15,794 bases of DNA from assembly GCA_022545875.1 (NCBI GenBank), contig JAKEIF010000042.1:1-15794 (forward strand), written 5' to 3'. Position 1 is the stretch's first letter, and each line of letters begins with the position of its first letter. This DNA comes from Nitrososphaera sp. GTDB lineage: Archaea; Thermoproteota; Nitrososphaeria; Nitrososphaerales; Nitrososphaeraceae. Made by a program: the position numbers and the translations under genes. This document shows, piece by piece, positions 1 to 6,028 of this stretch. The notes under the pieces were generated by a model that made no database searches, was not told the origin of the DNA, and saw nothing but the letters and a program-made list of their open reading frames with translations.

Positions 1-1
1 C

Positions 2-157
2 TCTGAAGCCGAACATCATAACATGTATTTGCTAATTTCATTAGACAAAGGTTCCCAGTATCCAGCCATTTTGGAAAACATAGTCAGGCATATTGCAACA
101 AACAAATTCGATCTTTTCTCATATACTAGGGTAATCTCTGACAGATACACAGACTAG
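2..157 (+). CDS. C-terminal fragment of an unidentified protein, cut by the window edge
   Basis: An open frame enters at the left edge and ends at TAG 155-157, giving 51 residues. The tail includes MYLLISLDKGSQYPAIL and ends VISDRYTD. The alternation of hydrophobic strand-like and helical segments looks like real protein, but there is too little to name a family. The other two forward frames stop early: frame 1 has TGA at codon 2. The reading is supported only by open frame and composition. It could be a small regulatory or roadblock-like thaumarchaeal protein, which is a guess and not a call. It converges on the MEDS operon, from which it is separated by about 200 nt of structured non-coding sequence. 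Confidence 0.4.
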   Translation, partial: SEAEHHNMYLLISLDKGSQYPAILENIVRHIATNKFDLFSYTRVISDRYTD

Positions 158-179
158 AGTAACGATATTACATGCGTTT

Positions 180-242
180 GGTCAGAATGCGAGGGTAAAA
201 CAGAGTGGGCATCAAAAAAAGCCACTCTCATTCGCACTGACC
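180..242. terminator. Long imperfect hairpin with an A7/T7 loop; likely terminator for the minus-strand MEDS transcript
   Basis: GGTCAG (180-185) pairs with CTGACC (237-242). TGCGA (188-192) pairs with TCGCA (232-236) after a two-base bulge. AGAGTGG (202-208) pairs with CCACTCT (222-228) across an internal loop, giving about 18 bp in all. The apical loop holds seven A on the + strand (214-220), which is T7 on the minus strand. Archaeal transcription stops at T-runs, so this could end the transcript of the MEDS genes, whose last stop codon lies at 357. Because the stem is symmetric it could also shape the end of the + strand partial gene. The structure is seen directly; the terminator role is inferred. 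Confidence 0.45.
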
Positions 243-248
243 TTCATG

Positions 249-325
249 AGGCACCTTTACTGCGACTTTTTCCGGATATTTTGGATTAGTACACCACATC
301 ATTATAAGCCCCGATGAAGGTGCCT
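249..325. repeat. Inverted repeat AGGCACCTT / AAGGTGCCT
   Basis: AGGCACCTT at 249-257 is the exact reverse complement of AAGGTGCCT at 317-325, with 59 nt between the arms. A second, offset pairing, CCTTCAT (241-247) with ATGAAGG (314-320), uses overlapping bases, so two mutually exclusive foldings are possible. It lies in the presumed 3' untranslated region of the minus-strand MEDS operon. No protein-coding frame explains the interval 158-356. Confidence 0.35.
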
Positions 326-356
326 GCGATTCGAATAGAGAAAGAACGGCCTGCCC

Positions 357-1373
357 TTACTGGTGAATCCTGAATTTCGCAGGCCTCACGAATCCCAAGA
401 GGCTTGAAAACATGAAAGGCTTGTGTAGCACCGGGTACTTGCTGGACTCTAGCGAATGCGCCTTAAGGTCTGAACCGATTGTTTCAGGGTCCCAAGTTGT
501 GGTAAAGATGATCTGTTGATCCGGGTTCTCCTCAAGAATTTTCTTGGCAATGTGGAATCCACTTGAATCCTTTATGTGAGTATCAATTATGATGACGTCA
601 TACAGGCTGCGCTTGTGTGGCGTGACTGCTTGCTCCAGACATTCTCTGCCCCCTGCCACTGTCACAAGGTCGACAGGCATGGAATGCAGATACCGTCTAT
701 ACAATAACCGAATGTCGGATTCTGGCTCTACGACAAGAATTCTTATCGACTGCACTTCGTTGACCTTTCTGCTCTGGCTCTTCTGCATGAAGTCATTCAG
801 GTCAAGCGTGAGTGAATGCGACTGAGAGATGCGACCTTTTTCGCCGACGTGTGGTCGCTGGTTCAGCACAGACGAAGGATGCGCACAGATTATTGTAATG
901 TCTAGATTCTTTGCAAGCCAGTCATTGTAGGTTTCTTGCCACCAACCCTCGAGCGTGACACACTCGTCGAACTGCTTGTGTTTGGCTAGGTGACAGGCTG
1001 CGTCGGCAACAAGAAGCGCCTTCCCTTCCTTGCCCAGAGCAGTTCTCGCCTTCAGCGTTTCTTCAACCTCTGCTTTCATCTGCTTGAACAGGGTCAAATC
1101 ACCATCAGCGGCCGAATCATAAAATGGCATAAAGTTTAGGACGAGCAAGTTGCCCTCCTCGGCATGTCTGTCATAGTCTGAAATGCGCATTGAAAGTTTT
1201 GATGCGAAATCTTTGTCATTCGCGTCAACGGTTGCATAAACGCAGTACCAACCCGCTGACAGAGCATTGTTGATGGATTCTATCTCGGCAGCACTTCGAT
1301 CGCCTTCGTCATCATATAATAACATCAGGTGCTGCCTCTCTGAGGAACGCAACAAATCGTCAAGTGATGCCAT
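357..1373 (-). CDS. MEDS-domain protein fused to a degenerate response-regulator receiver domain
   Basis: A 338-residue two-domain signalling protein. Residues about 14-165 resemble the MEDS domain (the DcmR-type sensory domain of methanogens and methylotrophs): LMLLYDDEGD, then WYCVYATVD, NLLVLNFMPFY, and FDEC followed by EGWW. Residues about 210-330 form a CheY-like receiver with a candidate phospho-acceptor D264 (IIIDTHIKD), a Thr cluster after strand 4 (IFTTTWD) and the conserved lysine in HKPF (K318). The acidic pocket reads VVEPES where VVDDE is usual, so the second aspartate is proline and phosphorylation may be impaired. There is no output domain. ATG 1371-1373 is preferred over an in-frame TTG at 1377-1379, because GGAG lies 7 nt before the ATG but only 1 nt before the TTG. 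The gene starts 2 nt after the stop of the upstream MEDS gene, implying translational coupling. The role is inferred to be signal integration; the ligand is unknown. Confidence 0.8.
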   Translation of the reverse strand: MASLDDLLRSSERQHLMLLYDDEGDRSAAEIESINNALSAGWYCVYATVDANDKDFASKLSMRISDYDRHAEEGNLLVLNFMPFYDSAADGDLTLFKQMKAEVEETLKARTALGKEGKALLVADAACHLAKHKQFDECVTLEGWWQETYNDWLAKNLDITIICAHPSSVLNQRPHVGEKGRISQSHSLTLDLNDFMQKSQSRKVNEVQSIRILVVEPESDIRLLYRRYLHSMPVDLVTVAGGRECLEQAVTPHKRSLYDVIIIDTHIKDSSGFHIAKKILEENPDQQIIFTTTWDPETIGSDLKAHSLESSKYPVLHKPFMFSSLLGFVRPAKFRIHQ

Positions 1374-1375
1374 TG

Positions 1376-2059
1376 TCAAACTCCGGTTCCCCCATTATCA
1401 AGTGGATTCATCTTGCTATTATAACCTTGCATAACTTCAGATGAAGGCAATTGTTGCTGCTGATCAGTCGATTCAAGAACTCCGGTCCCCTTGCCCAGTA
1501 GCTTTTCACCAGAGGCATTCACTACAATGTCGTGTTTGTCAATTACTGCGCGCTTTGCATGCATATCATGGGGAAATGCGCCGAAGAATTGCTTTGGATA
1601 TGGGCACACATACGAGCCCTCAAATGGCTTGCTCTGCCACCATTCTTCGACCAATGCACATTCATCAAAATGCTTGTTTTTGAATAGAAAACCAGTTCCG
1701 TCTCCGACGAATCGGACGTGCTCATCTGGTCTTCCTTTCGCCATTTCCGAAAAAAGAGCTCCAGCGTCTTTGAATGGCTTCATGTCGCCGATGAGTGCCG
1801 AAATGTAGAGTGGAGCAAGATCTACGACGAGCAGATTTTTGTTGTCTACATTTTCTTTGTAATTCTTAATCATGGATGAAAAGTTTTCGAGGTGGCCTTC
1901 GTCTCGGTAGCGGATAGTCGCATAGACGCATAGCTGTCCCCTGCTCAGCCCCTCATTGAGATACTGCGAGATCGCCATATCCAATTCTTCTTTGTTCGCG
2001 TAAAGCAAAGCAGCGTGCTCATGGTTTGAAGGATTTAACAAGAAATTGGGCCCTTGCAA
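1376..2059 (-). CDS. MEDS-domain protein, first gene of the MEDS pair
   Basis: A 227-residue protein with a single MEDS-like sensory domain over residues about 13-165: HAALLYANKEEL, GQLCVYATIRY, NLLVVDLAPLY, then FDEC followed by EEWWQ, the same landmarks as in the downstream neighbour. The two genes therefore look like tandem paralogues. The C-terminal 60 residues are polar, Gln/Ser-rich and probably disordered (QQQQLPSSE). The start is TTG (2057-2059): the next in-frame ATG is residue 28 and would cut into the domain, and an ATG just upstream is out of frame. A TATA-like TTATAAG lies about 31 nt upstream. MEDS domains are associated with sensing and transcription control in methylotrophs (DcmR) and often occur beside signalling proteins; the ligand and partner here are unknown. 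Confidence 0.75.
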   Translation of the reverse strand: MQGPNFLLNPSNHEHAALLYANKEELDMAISQYLNEGLSRGQLCVYATIRYRDEGHLENFSSMIKNYKENVDNKNLLVVDLAPLYISALIGDMKPFKDAGALFSEMAKGRPDEHVRFVGDGTGFLFKNKHFDECALVEEWWQSKPFEGSYVCPYPKQFFGAFPHDMHAKRAVIDKHDIVVNASGEKLLGKGTGVLESTDQQQQLPSSEVMQGYNSKMNPLDNGGTGV

Positions 2060-2086
2060 GTCTGCATGAATTGCGTACTATAGTGG

Positions 2087-2093
2087 CTTATAA
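2087..2093 (-). promoter_or_regulatory. TATA-like element for the MEDS operon
   Basis: The minus strand reads TTATAAG, centred about 31 nt from the TTG start of the first MEDS gene. This would place transcription start a few bases before the start codon. A palindromic ACTATAGT nearby (about 2077-2084) is an alternative element or an operator. Confidence 0.4.
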
Positions 2094-2322
2094 TCCTAGG
2101 CGGTGTATTGTCCTAGTATTATTCTCCGGCTCTATGTGCGGCTTGTCTCTCAGTGTTAACAGCAGGGTTGCCCGCCACCGAGCGCTGCCGATCATCAGGG
2201 AACAAAGGGGCTATGACCCAATTGATCTCAGTCCTCGCCCGTTCGCAAGTCATGCATCTGATTCGTTACCTTTTCCGGCAATCATTCCCAATAATAGCAT
2301 GGTCGCAATAGCTCTTCCAAAG

Positions 2323-2332
2323 ATAAAATATA
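2323..2332 (+). promoter_or_regulatory. TATA element for the DedA-family gene
   Basis: ATAAAATATA preceded by a purine-rich AAAG (BRE-like) is centred about 28 nt before ATG 2356. This fits a leaderless transcript starting at that ATG and supports choosing it over the upstream ATG at 2299. Confidence 0.5.
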
Positions 2333-2355
2333 GGGTGAAATTCTATAGGGACAGG

Positions 2356-3036
2356 ATGCTCTGGCCAGGACTCATCATCGTACTTGCATCCGGAGGTCTC
2401 CTGAGTGGAATTCTGGAAACTCTGACGGGGCTTATCGCGCAGTATGGCTACCCTGCTGTCTTTGCAGCGGCATTTCTTGAGGTCATTTTCCCCCCGATTC
2501 CAAGCGAAGTGATATTTCCGCTTGTCGGCTATACTGCTTACAGTGAACGGCTTGGTCTGGAGAATGCAATCGGGATGGCGGCAGTTGGCGCGTCAGGATC
2601 CACCGTGGGCGCAATCATGATCTATTTTATCTCAAAGAAAGTAGGCAGGGCCGCTATCCTGAGGTTCGGAAAGCACGTCAGGATCGGAGAATCCGAACTC
2701 GTAAAGGCCGAAAAGTGGTTTCAAAAATATGGCGCGGTTGCAGTATTTACCGGCAGAATGGTTCCCGGAATCCGAGAAATAATTTCGATACCTGCCGGCA
2801 TAGGAGGCATGAGCCTGCCCAAGTTTATCACATTCACCTTCTTTGGATCACTCTTGTGGTCCGTGGCACTTACGCTTGTGGGATATTACCTCGGCGAAGC
2901 GTGGGGTAGTTTTTCAGATGAACTGTCTTCAACATTTACCATCATAGGAATCGCGGTTGTCGCTGGGATAGTCACAGTCATTGGTGTCGTATTTCTGAGG
3001 CGCAAGAACAAGGCGCCTGCCCGCGAAGAGCACTAA
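2356..3036 (+). CDS. DedA-family (VTT/SNARE-associated) membrane protein
   Basis: A 226-residue polytopic membrane protein. Family marks are FLEVIFPPIPSEVIFP at residues 40-55, matching the conserved E..FPPIPSE re-entrant loop, and FTGRMVPGIREIISIPAG at 131-148, matching the F.GR..PG.R....PAG motif with its essential arginines. Hydrophobic segments lie near residues 5-20, 33-60, 72-92, 145-180 and 193-214, and the C-terminus is basic then acidic. DedA proteins are implicated in membrane homeostasis and lipid (undecaprenyl- or polyprenyl-phosphate) flipping in bacteria; the archaeal substrate is unknown. The frame is open back to 2026, but the TATA element at 2323-2332 and the usual family length favour ATG 2356. 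GTG 2335 and ATG 2299 are alternatives. Its stop codon overlaps that of argF, which converges on it. Confidence 0.88.
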   Translation: MLWPGLIIVLASGGLLSGILETLTGLIAQYGYPAVFAAAFLEVIFPPIPSEVIFPLVGYTAYSERLGLENAIGMAAVGASGSTVGAIMIYFISKKVGRAAILRFGKHVRIGESELVKAEKWFQKYGAVAVFTGRMVPGIREIISIPAGIGGMSLPKFITFTFFGSLLWSVALTLVGYYLGEAWGSFSDELSSTFTIIGIAVVAGIVTVIGVVFLRRKNKAPAREEH

Positions 3037-3989
3037 CGCCGGGGCTTCATCAGCAGGGATAGGACAGCCTTTTGGACGTGCATCCTGTTTTCAGCCTCCT
3101 GCCATACGACTGACTGCTGTCCGTCAATTACTTCGGATGTGACTTCCTGGCCGCGCTTTGCGGGGAGGCAATGCATAAAGATCGCATCGCTGTCTGCAAG
3201 CTTCATGATCGCAGCGTTCACTTGGTATTTTGGCAGAAATGCCGCTTCCCTTGTAGCCTTTTCCTCTTCTTTGCCTATCGAAATAAAGGTGTCAGTTACT
3301 ACCACGTCGGCATCTTTCGCCGCCAATGCCGGATCTTCGGTCAAGGTGATCTCAGACCCCGTTTTCTTTGCCTCTGACTTGGCCAGTGCGACTACATCTT
3401 CCAGCGGAGAATATCCACGGGGACACGCGGCAGTCATATGAATTCCAGTCTTTGCACATCCAAGCATTAGGTCATTGCAGACATTGTCTCCATCTCCAAG
3501 CCATGCTAGCCTCACCCCGCCAAGCCTCTTCTTTTGTTCCTGCACGGTCAGAAGGTCTGCGAGGATCTGGCACGGATGAAATGAGTCGGATAGGCCATTT
3601 ATTACAGGCACCGTTGCGACACTTGCCAGTTTCTGGACATCGGTATGATCATAGACGCGCGCCATTATACAATCCAGGTATAGCGAAAGGGTCTTTGCAG
3701 TGTCTTCTATTGACTCTCCACGCGACAGTTGGATGTCATTTGTGCTAAGGTAGACTGCGTCGCCGCCCAGCTGGTACATTCCTACTTCAAAGCTAACCCG
3801 GGTCCTGGTCGATGGCTTTTGAAAAAGCATTCCAAGAGTCTTACCTCGCAAGATCGGGCTGTCCTTTCCCATCCTGTGGTCTTTTTTCAGCTTTGCCGCA
3901 GTTTTTAAGATGATCCTGATCTCTTCTGCGCTCAGATCGGCTATGCTCAGAAGGTCTTTCTTACTTGAGGAGGTCTTCAATGTCTTCAT
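3033..3989 (-). CDS. argF: Ornithine carbamoyltransferase
   Basis: A 318-residue enzyme that makes citrulline from ornithine and carbamoyl phosphate in arginine biosynthesis. The carbamoyl-phosphate motif STRTR is at residues 60-64, HPCQ at 138-141, and the catalytic HCLPAKRG at 273-280. The ornithine-binding D..SMG loop is present as DTFISIG (233-239). These marks separate it from aspartate carbamoyltransferase. The length is normal for the family, which works as a cytoplasmic trimer or higher oligomer. The ATG at 3987-3989 overlaps the 3' end of ftsY by 29 nt with no evident Shine-Dalgarno site. A TTG three codons later is possible but would not remove the overlap. No other arginine gene is in the window, so its place behind ftsY probably reflects operon drift and not a shared pathway. 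Confidence 0.95.
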   Translation of the reverse strand: MKTLKTSSSKKDLLSIADLSAEEIRIILKTAAKLKKDHRMGKDSPILRGKTLGMLFQKPSTRTRVSFEVGMYQLGGDAVYLSTNDIQLSRGESIEDTAKTLSLYLDCIMARVYDHTDVQKLASVATVPVINGLSDSFHPCQILADLLTVQEQKKRLGGVRLAWLGDGDNVCNDLMLGCAKTGIHMTAACPRGYSPLEDVVALAKSEAKKTGSEITLTEDPALAAKDADVVVTDTFISIGKEEEKATREAAFLPKYQVNAAIMKLADSDAIFMHCLPAKRGQEVTSEVIDGQQSVVWQEAENRMHVQKAVLSLLMKPRR

Positions 3990-5511
3990 CTGTTAGGTAT
4001 ATGACTTTGTCAGCTTCTGTGTCTTTATCTTCTTTGCGCTTCTTCTCTTCTTTCTCTTTATCTGACTGTTGCCTTTCTTCCTCCTCTGCCCTGGCCCTTT
4101 CTTCTTCCTCGCTTGCGCGTTTTTCTTCCGCCCTGCGCTTGTTATCATCGTCCTGCTTTTTCTCTTCCCCGCTCTTTTTCTTGAAGAACCCGCCGAATCT
4201 GGGTTTCTTCTCCTTGGGTTCCTCATGAGCTGCGGGTTTCTTCTCTGCAGTTTCCTTTGGCGTATGTCGCGGCACTGGTTCCTCCGACTTGGTATCCTCA
4301 GGTTTTGCATGCGCGATCACAGGCTCTGGTTTTCTCTCTTCCGGCTTTCGCTCTGCTACTGCAGGCGTCTGCACTGATACTCCTCTGGGCTTTTCAACAG
4401 TGGGGGGTTTTTCCATCACAGGCTCTGATTCCTGCCTCGGAGTGGCTGCAAAGATGCCCGAGCTTATGGGTGCCACAGGCTTTGGCTCCTCTTTTTTCTT
4501 CAGTTCAGGTGCGGCTGGAGCAATTTCCTCCTTCTCAGCTTCCTCAACGACAGGGGCAGGTCTCGGCATCGACATCAAGTCTTCGACTCGGACTTCGGCA
4601 GCTGATCCAAATAGCGATTCAATGAACTTGTCCGGCTCGAATCGTATGATATCCTCATATCCTTGGCCGACTCCGACATATGCGATAGGCTTTGAAGTGA
4701 TATAAGCAATGGAAATCGCAGAGCCGCCCTTGGCATCCGCGTCAATCTTTGTAAGTATCGCGCCGTCGAAATTGGAATACTGGAAAAATTCCCGAGCCTG
4801 GTTGATAGTATCATTGCCGGCAAGGGCATCACCGATAAAGAGCTTGGAATCGGGCTTTACCACGCGGACTATTTTTGACATCTCATCCATCAGGTTCTTT
4901 GACGTCTGCATTCTTCCCGCAGTGTCGACAAGCACTGCGTCGATGTGGTTCTTCCTTGCGTGGTCCACTGCATCCCTGCCCACGGCAGAAGGGTCTGCAC
5001 CATATCGCTGCGCAATGATCTTGAGAGAGAGATTGTTGGCGTGCTGGGTTAGCTGCTCAATTGCCCCTGCCCTGTGGGTGTCTCCGGCAGCGACTACTAC
5101 CGACAGCCCGCTTCTCCTGATCAGGTTTGCGACCTTTGCAACAGTGGTTGTCTTGCCCGTGCCATTAATGCCGAGAAATACTATGACATAAGGTCCCTGC
5201 TTTGCGTTCTTTTTTTCCCTAATCTTTTCTACGAGATCAAATTTGCCTGCATTTGCAAATACTTCGGCCACCGACGTCTTGAGCTTTGACTGAATTATCT
5301 TTCCTGGATCGTCACCTTTTTCAAGCTTCATTCCGAGCAGTTCTTTCTTTAGTCTTCCCGACAGGGACTCGACTGCCTCTTGGGCCACATCGCTTTCCAG
5401 TAGCGACATCTCTAGGTCAAATAGGGTGTCGTCGAGAACTTTTTCATTTATCTCCTTCTGCCCAATGCCTTTTGCCGCACTTGAAAATGCCTTCTTTAGC
5501 TTGTCAAACAT
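3961..5511 (-). CDS. ftsY: Signal recognition particle receptor FtsY with a long charged C-terminal extension
   Basis: A 516-residue SRP-receptor GTPase that docks ribosome-nascent chain-SRP complexes at the membrane. The N domain spans residues about 1-95. The G domain follows: GINGTGKTTT at 114-123 (P-loop), DTHRAGA at 144-150, DTAGR at 196-200, TKID at 254-257 and the closing GVGQGYEDI at 280-288. The second element reads DTHRAGA where DTFRAAA is usual, and the P-loop is FtsY-like (G.NG.GKTTT), not Ffh-like. The NG core ends near residue 305. About 205 further residues are low in complexity: Pro/Glu/Lys-rich (311-430), a basic-aromatic patch KKPRFGGFFKKKSG (434-447), a Lys/Glu/Arg-rich, probably helical stretch (448-500), and the tail YLTDEDIEDLLK. 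Bacterial FtsY carries its acidic membrane-binding A domain at the N-terminus, so this arrangement is reversed. It lies 24 nt behind pfdA and overlaps argF. Confidence 0.93.
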   Translation of the reverse strand: MFDKLKKAFSSAAKGIGQKEINEKVLDDTLFDLEMSLLESDVAQEAVESLSGRLKKELLGMKLEKGDDPGKIIQSKLKTSVAEVFANAGKFDLVEKIREKKNAKQGPYVIVFLGINGTGKTTTVAKVANLIRRSGLSVVVAAGDTHRAGAIEQLTQHANNLSLKIIAQRYGADPSAVGRDAVDHARKNHIDAVLVDTAGRMQTSKNLMDEMSKIVRVVKPDSKLFIGDALAGNDTINQAREFFQYSNFDGAILTKIDADAKGGSAISIAYITSKPIAYVGVGQGYEDIIRFEPDKFIESLFGSAAEVRVEDLMSMPRPAPVVEEAEKEEIAPAAPELKKKEEPKPVAPISSGIFAATPRQESEPVMEKPPTVEKPRGVSVQTPAVAERKPEERKPEPVIAHAKPEDTKSEEPVPRHTPKETAEKKPAAHEEPKEKKPRFGGFFKKKSGEEKKQDDDNKRRAEEKRASEEEERARAEEEERQQSDKEKEEKKRKEDKDTEADKVIYLTDEDIEDLLK

Positions 5512-5535
5512 GGCTCTTCAACTGGCAGGTGCCAT

Positions 5536-5994
5536 TCAGCCCTGCTGCGCGGCTCTCAGCATCTGGTTTATCTGCGCCTGTATTTGCTGCATGCGCATTT
5601 CAAGCTCTTGCCGCTGCGCCTCTAGTTGCCTGCCGGCGACATCATATTCCTTTATTCTCGCCTCGACGTAGTTGAGCGCATCCTCCCTTGACTTTTCTAT
5701 CGCGACTCCCGCTCCCAAATTCACAAGCACTTTTTTCATTGGAGGGACATTTGTCCGGATATAGACACCGATTCCCACCGGCATTAGCGATTCCACTTCT
5801 GAATCAGGAGAAATAGTTTGAATCGTGGTTGAAGCAAGCCTCGCCTCTTCCACAAGCCTTGAAACTGTCAACTGGCGTGACACAACATCATTCATGTAGG
5901 CTTCAAGAACCTTTGACTGCTGCACCATCTCGTTGACCCTCTGCTCAATAGCAGCCAATTGATGCTGCTTGCCGGGATCTATATTTGCACTCAT
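5536..5994 (-). CDS. pfdA: Prefoldin subunit alpha
   Basis: A 152-residue subunit of the archaeal hexameric (alpha2beta4) co-chaperone that holds unfolded proteins and passes them to the thermosome. It has the expected layout: an N-terminal coiled-coil helix (about residues 8-52), a central beta-hairpin region with the family-like VGIGVYI and GAGVAIEKS segments (about 72-102), and a C-terminal coiled coil (about 103-150) ending in a Gln-rich heptad stretch. The length is typical of the alpha subunit. The ATG at 5992-5994 follows a TATA element by 28 nt, so the mRNA is probably leaderless. ftsY follows 24 nt after its stop, and coupling of a prefoldin subunit with ftsY is a recurring archaeal gene order. 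The beta subunit is not in the window. Confidence 0.92.
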   Translation of the reverse strand: MSANIDPGKQHQLAAIEQRVNEMVQQSKVLEAYMNDVVSRQLTVSRLVEEARLASTTIQTISPDSEVESLMPVGIGVYIRTNVPPMKKVLVNLGAGVAIEKSREDALNYVEARIKEYDVAGRQLEAQRQELEMRMQQIQAQINQMLRAAQQG

Positions 5995-6017
5995 CAGACC
6001 CCACTGCTCCAGCTCGA

Positions 6018-6025
6018 TTTTTAAA
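6018..6025 (-). promoter_or_regulatory. TATA element for the pfdA-ftsY-argF operon
   Basis: The minus strand reads TTTAAAAA, centred 28 nt before the pfdA ATG. It sits at the end of the preceding flavoprotein gene (stop at 6029), so pfdA can be transcribed independently of it. Confidence 0.5.
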
Positions 6026-6028
6026 GCT

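Larger units (their letters stand above)
2060..2355. other. Non-coding interval between the MEDS operon and the DedA gene
   Basis: A frame in phase with DedA stays open here from 2026, but its translation (rich in Arg, Ser and Pro, with no membrane or domain pattern) does not look like DedA or any protein I know, and it would overlap the start of the MEDS gene. I see the MEDS TATA element near 2090 and the DedA TATA element near 2327. I see no tRNA or convincing RNA gene. Confidence 0.4.

Noticed and set aside
2110..2215. Possible C/D-box-like RNA on the minus strand (TGATGA ... CTGA about 40 nt apart)
   Set aside because: No clear internal D'/C' boxes or terminal stem, and the motifs are short enough to occur by chance.
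2026..2355. N-terminal extension of the DedA frame back to ATG 2026
   Set aside because: The translation lacks membrane or domain character and overlaps the start of the MEDS gene, and a TATA element fits a start at 2356.
4257..4705. Several long + strand frames opposite the ftsY tail
   Set aside because: They are mirror frames of the Glu/Lys/Pro-rich low-complexity coding sequence; their Ser/Leu-rich translations have no domain pattern.
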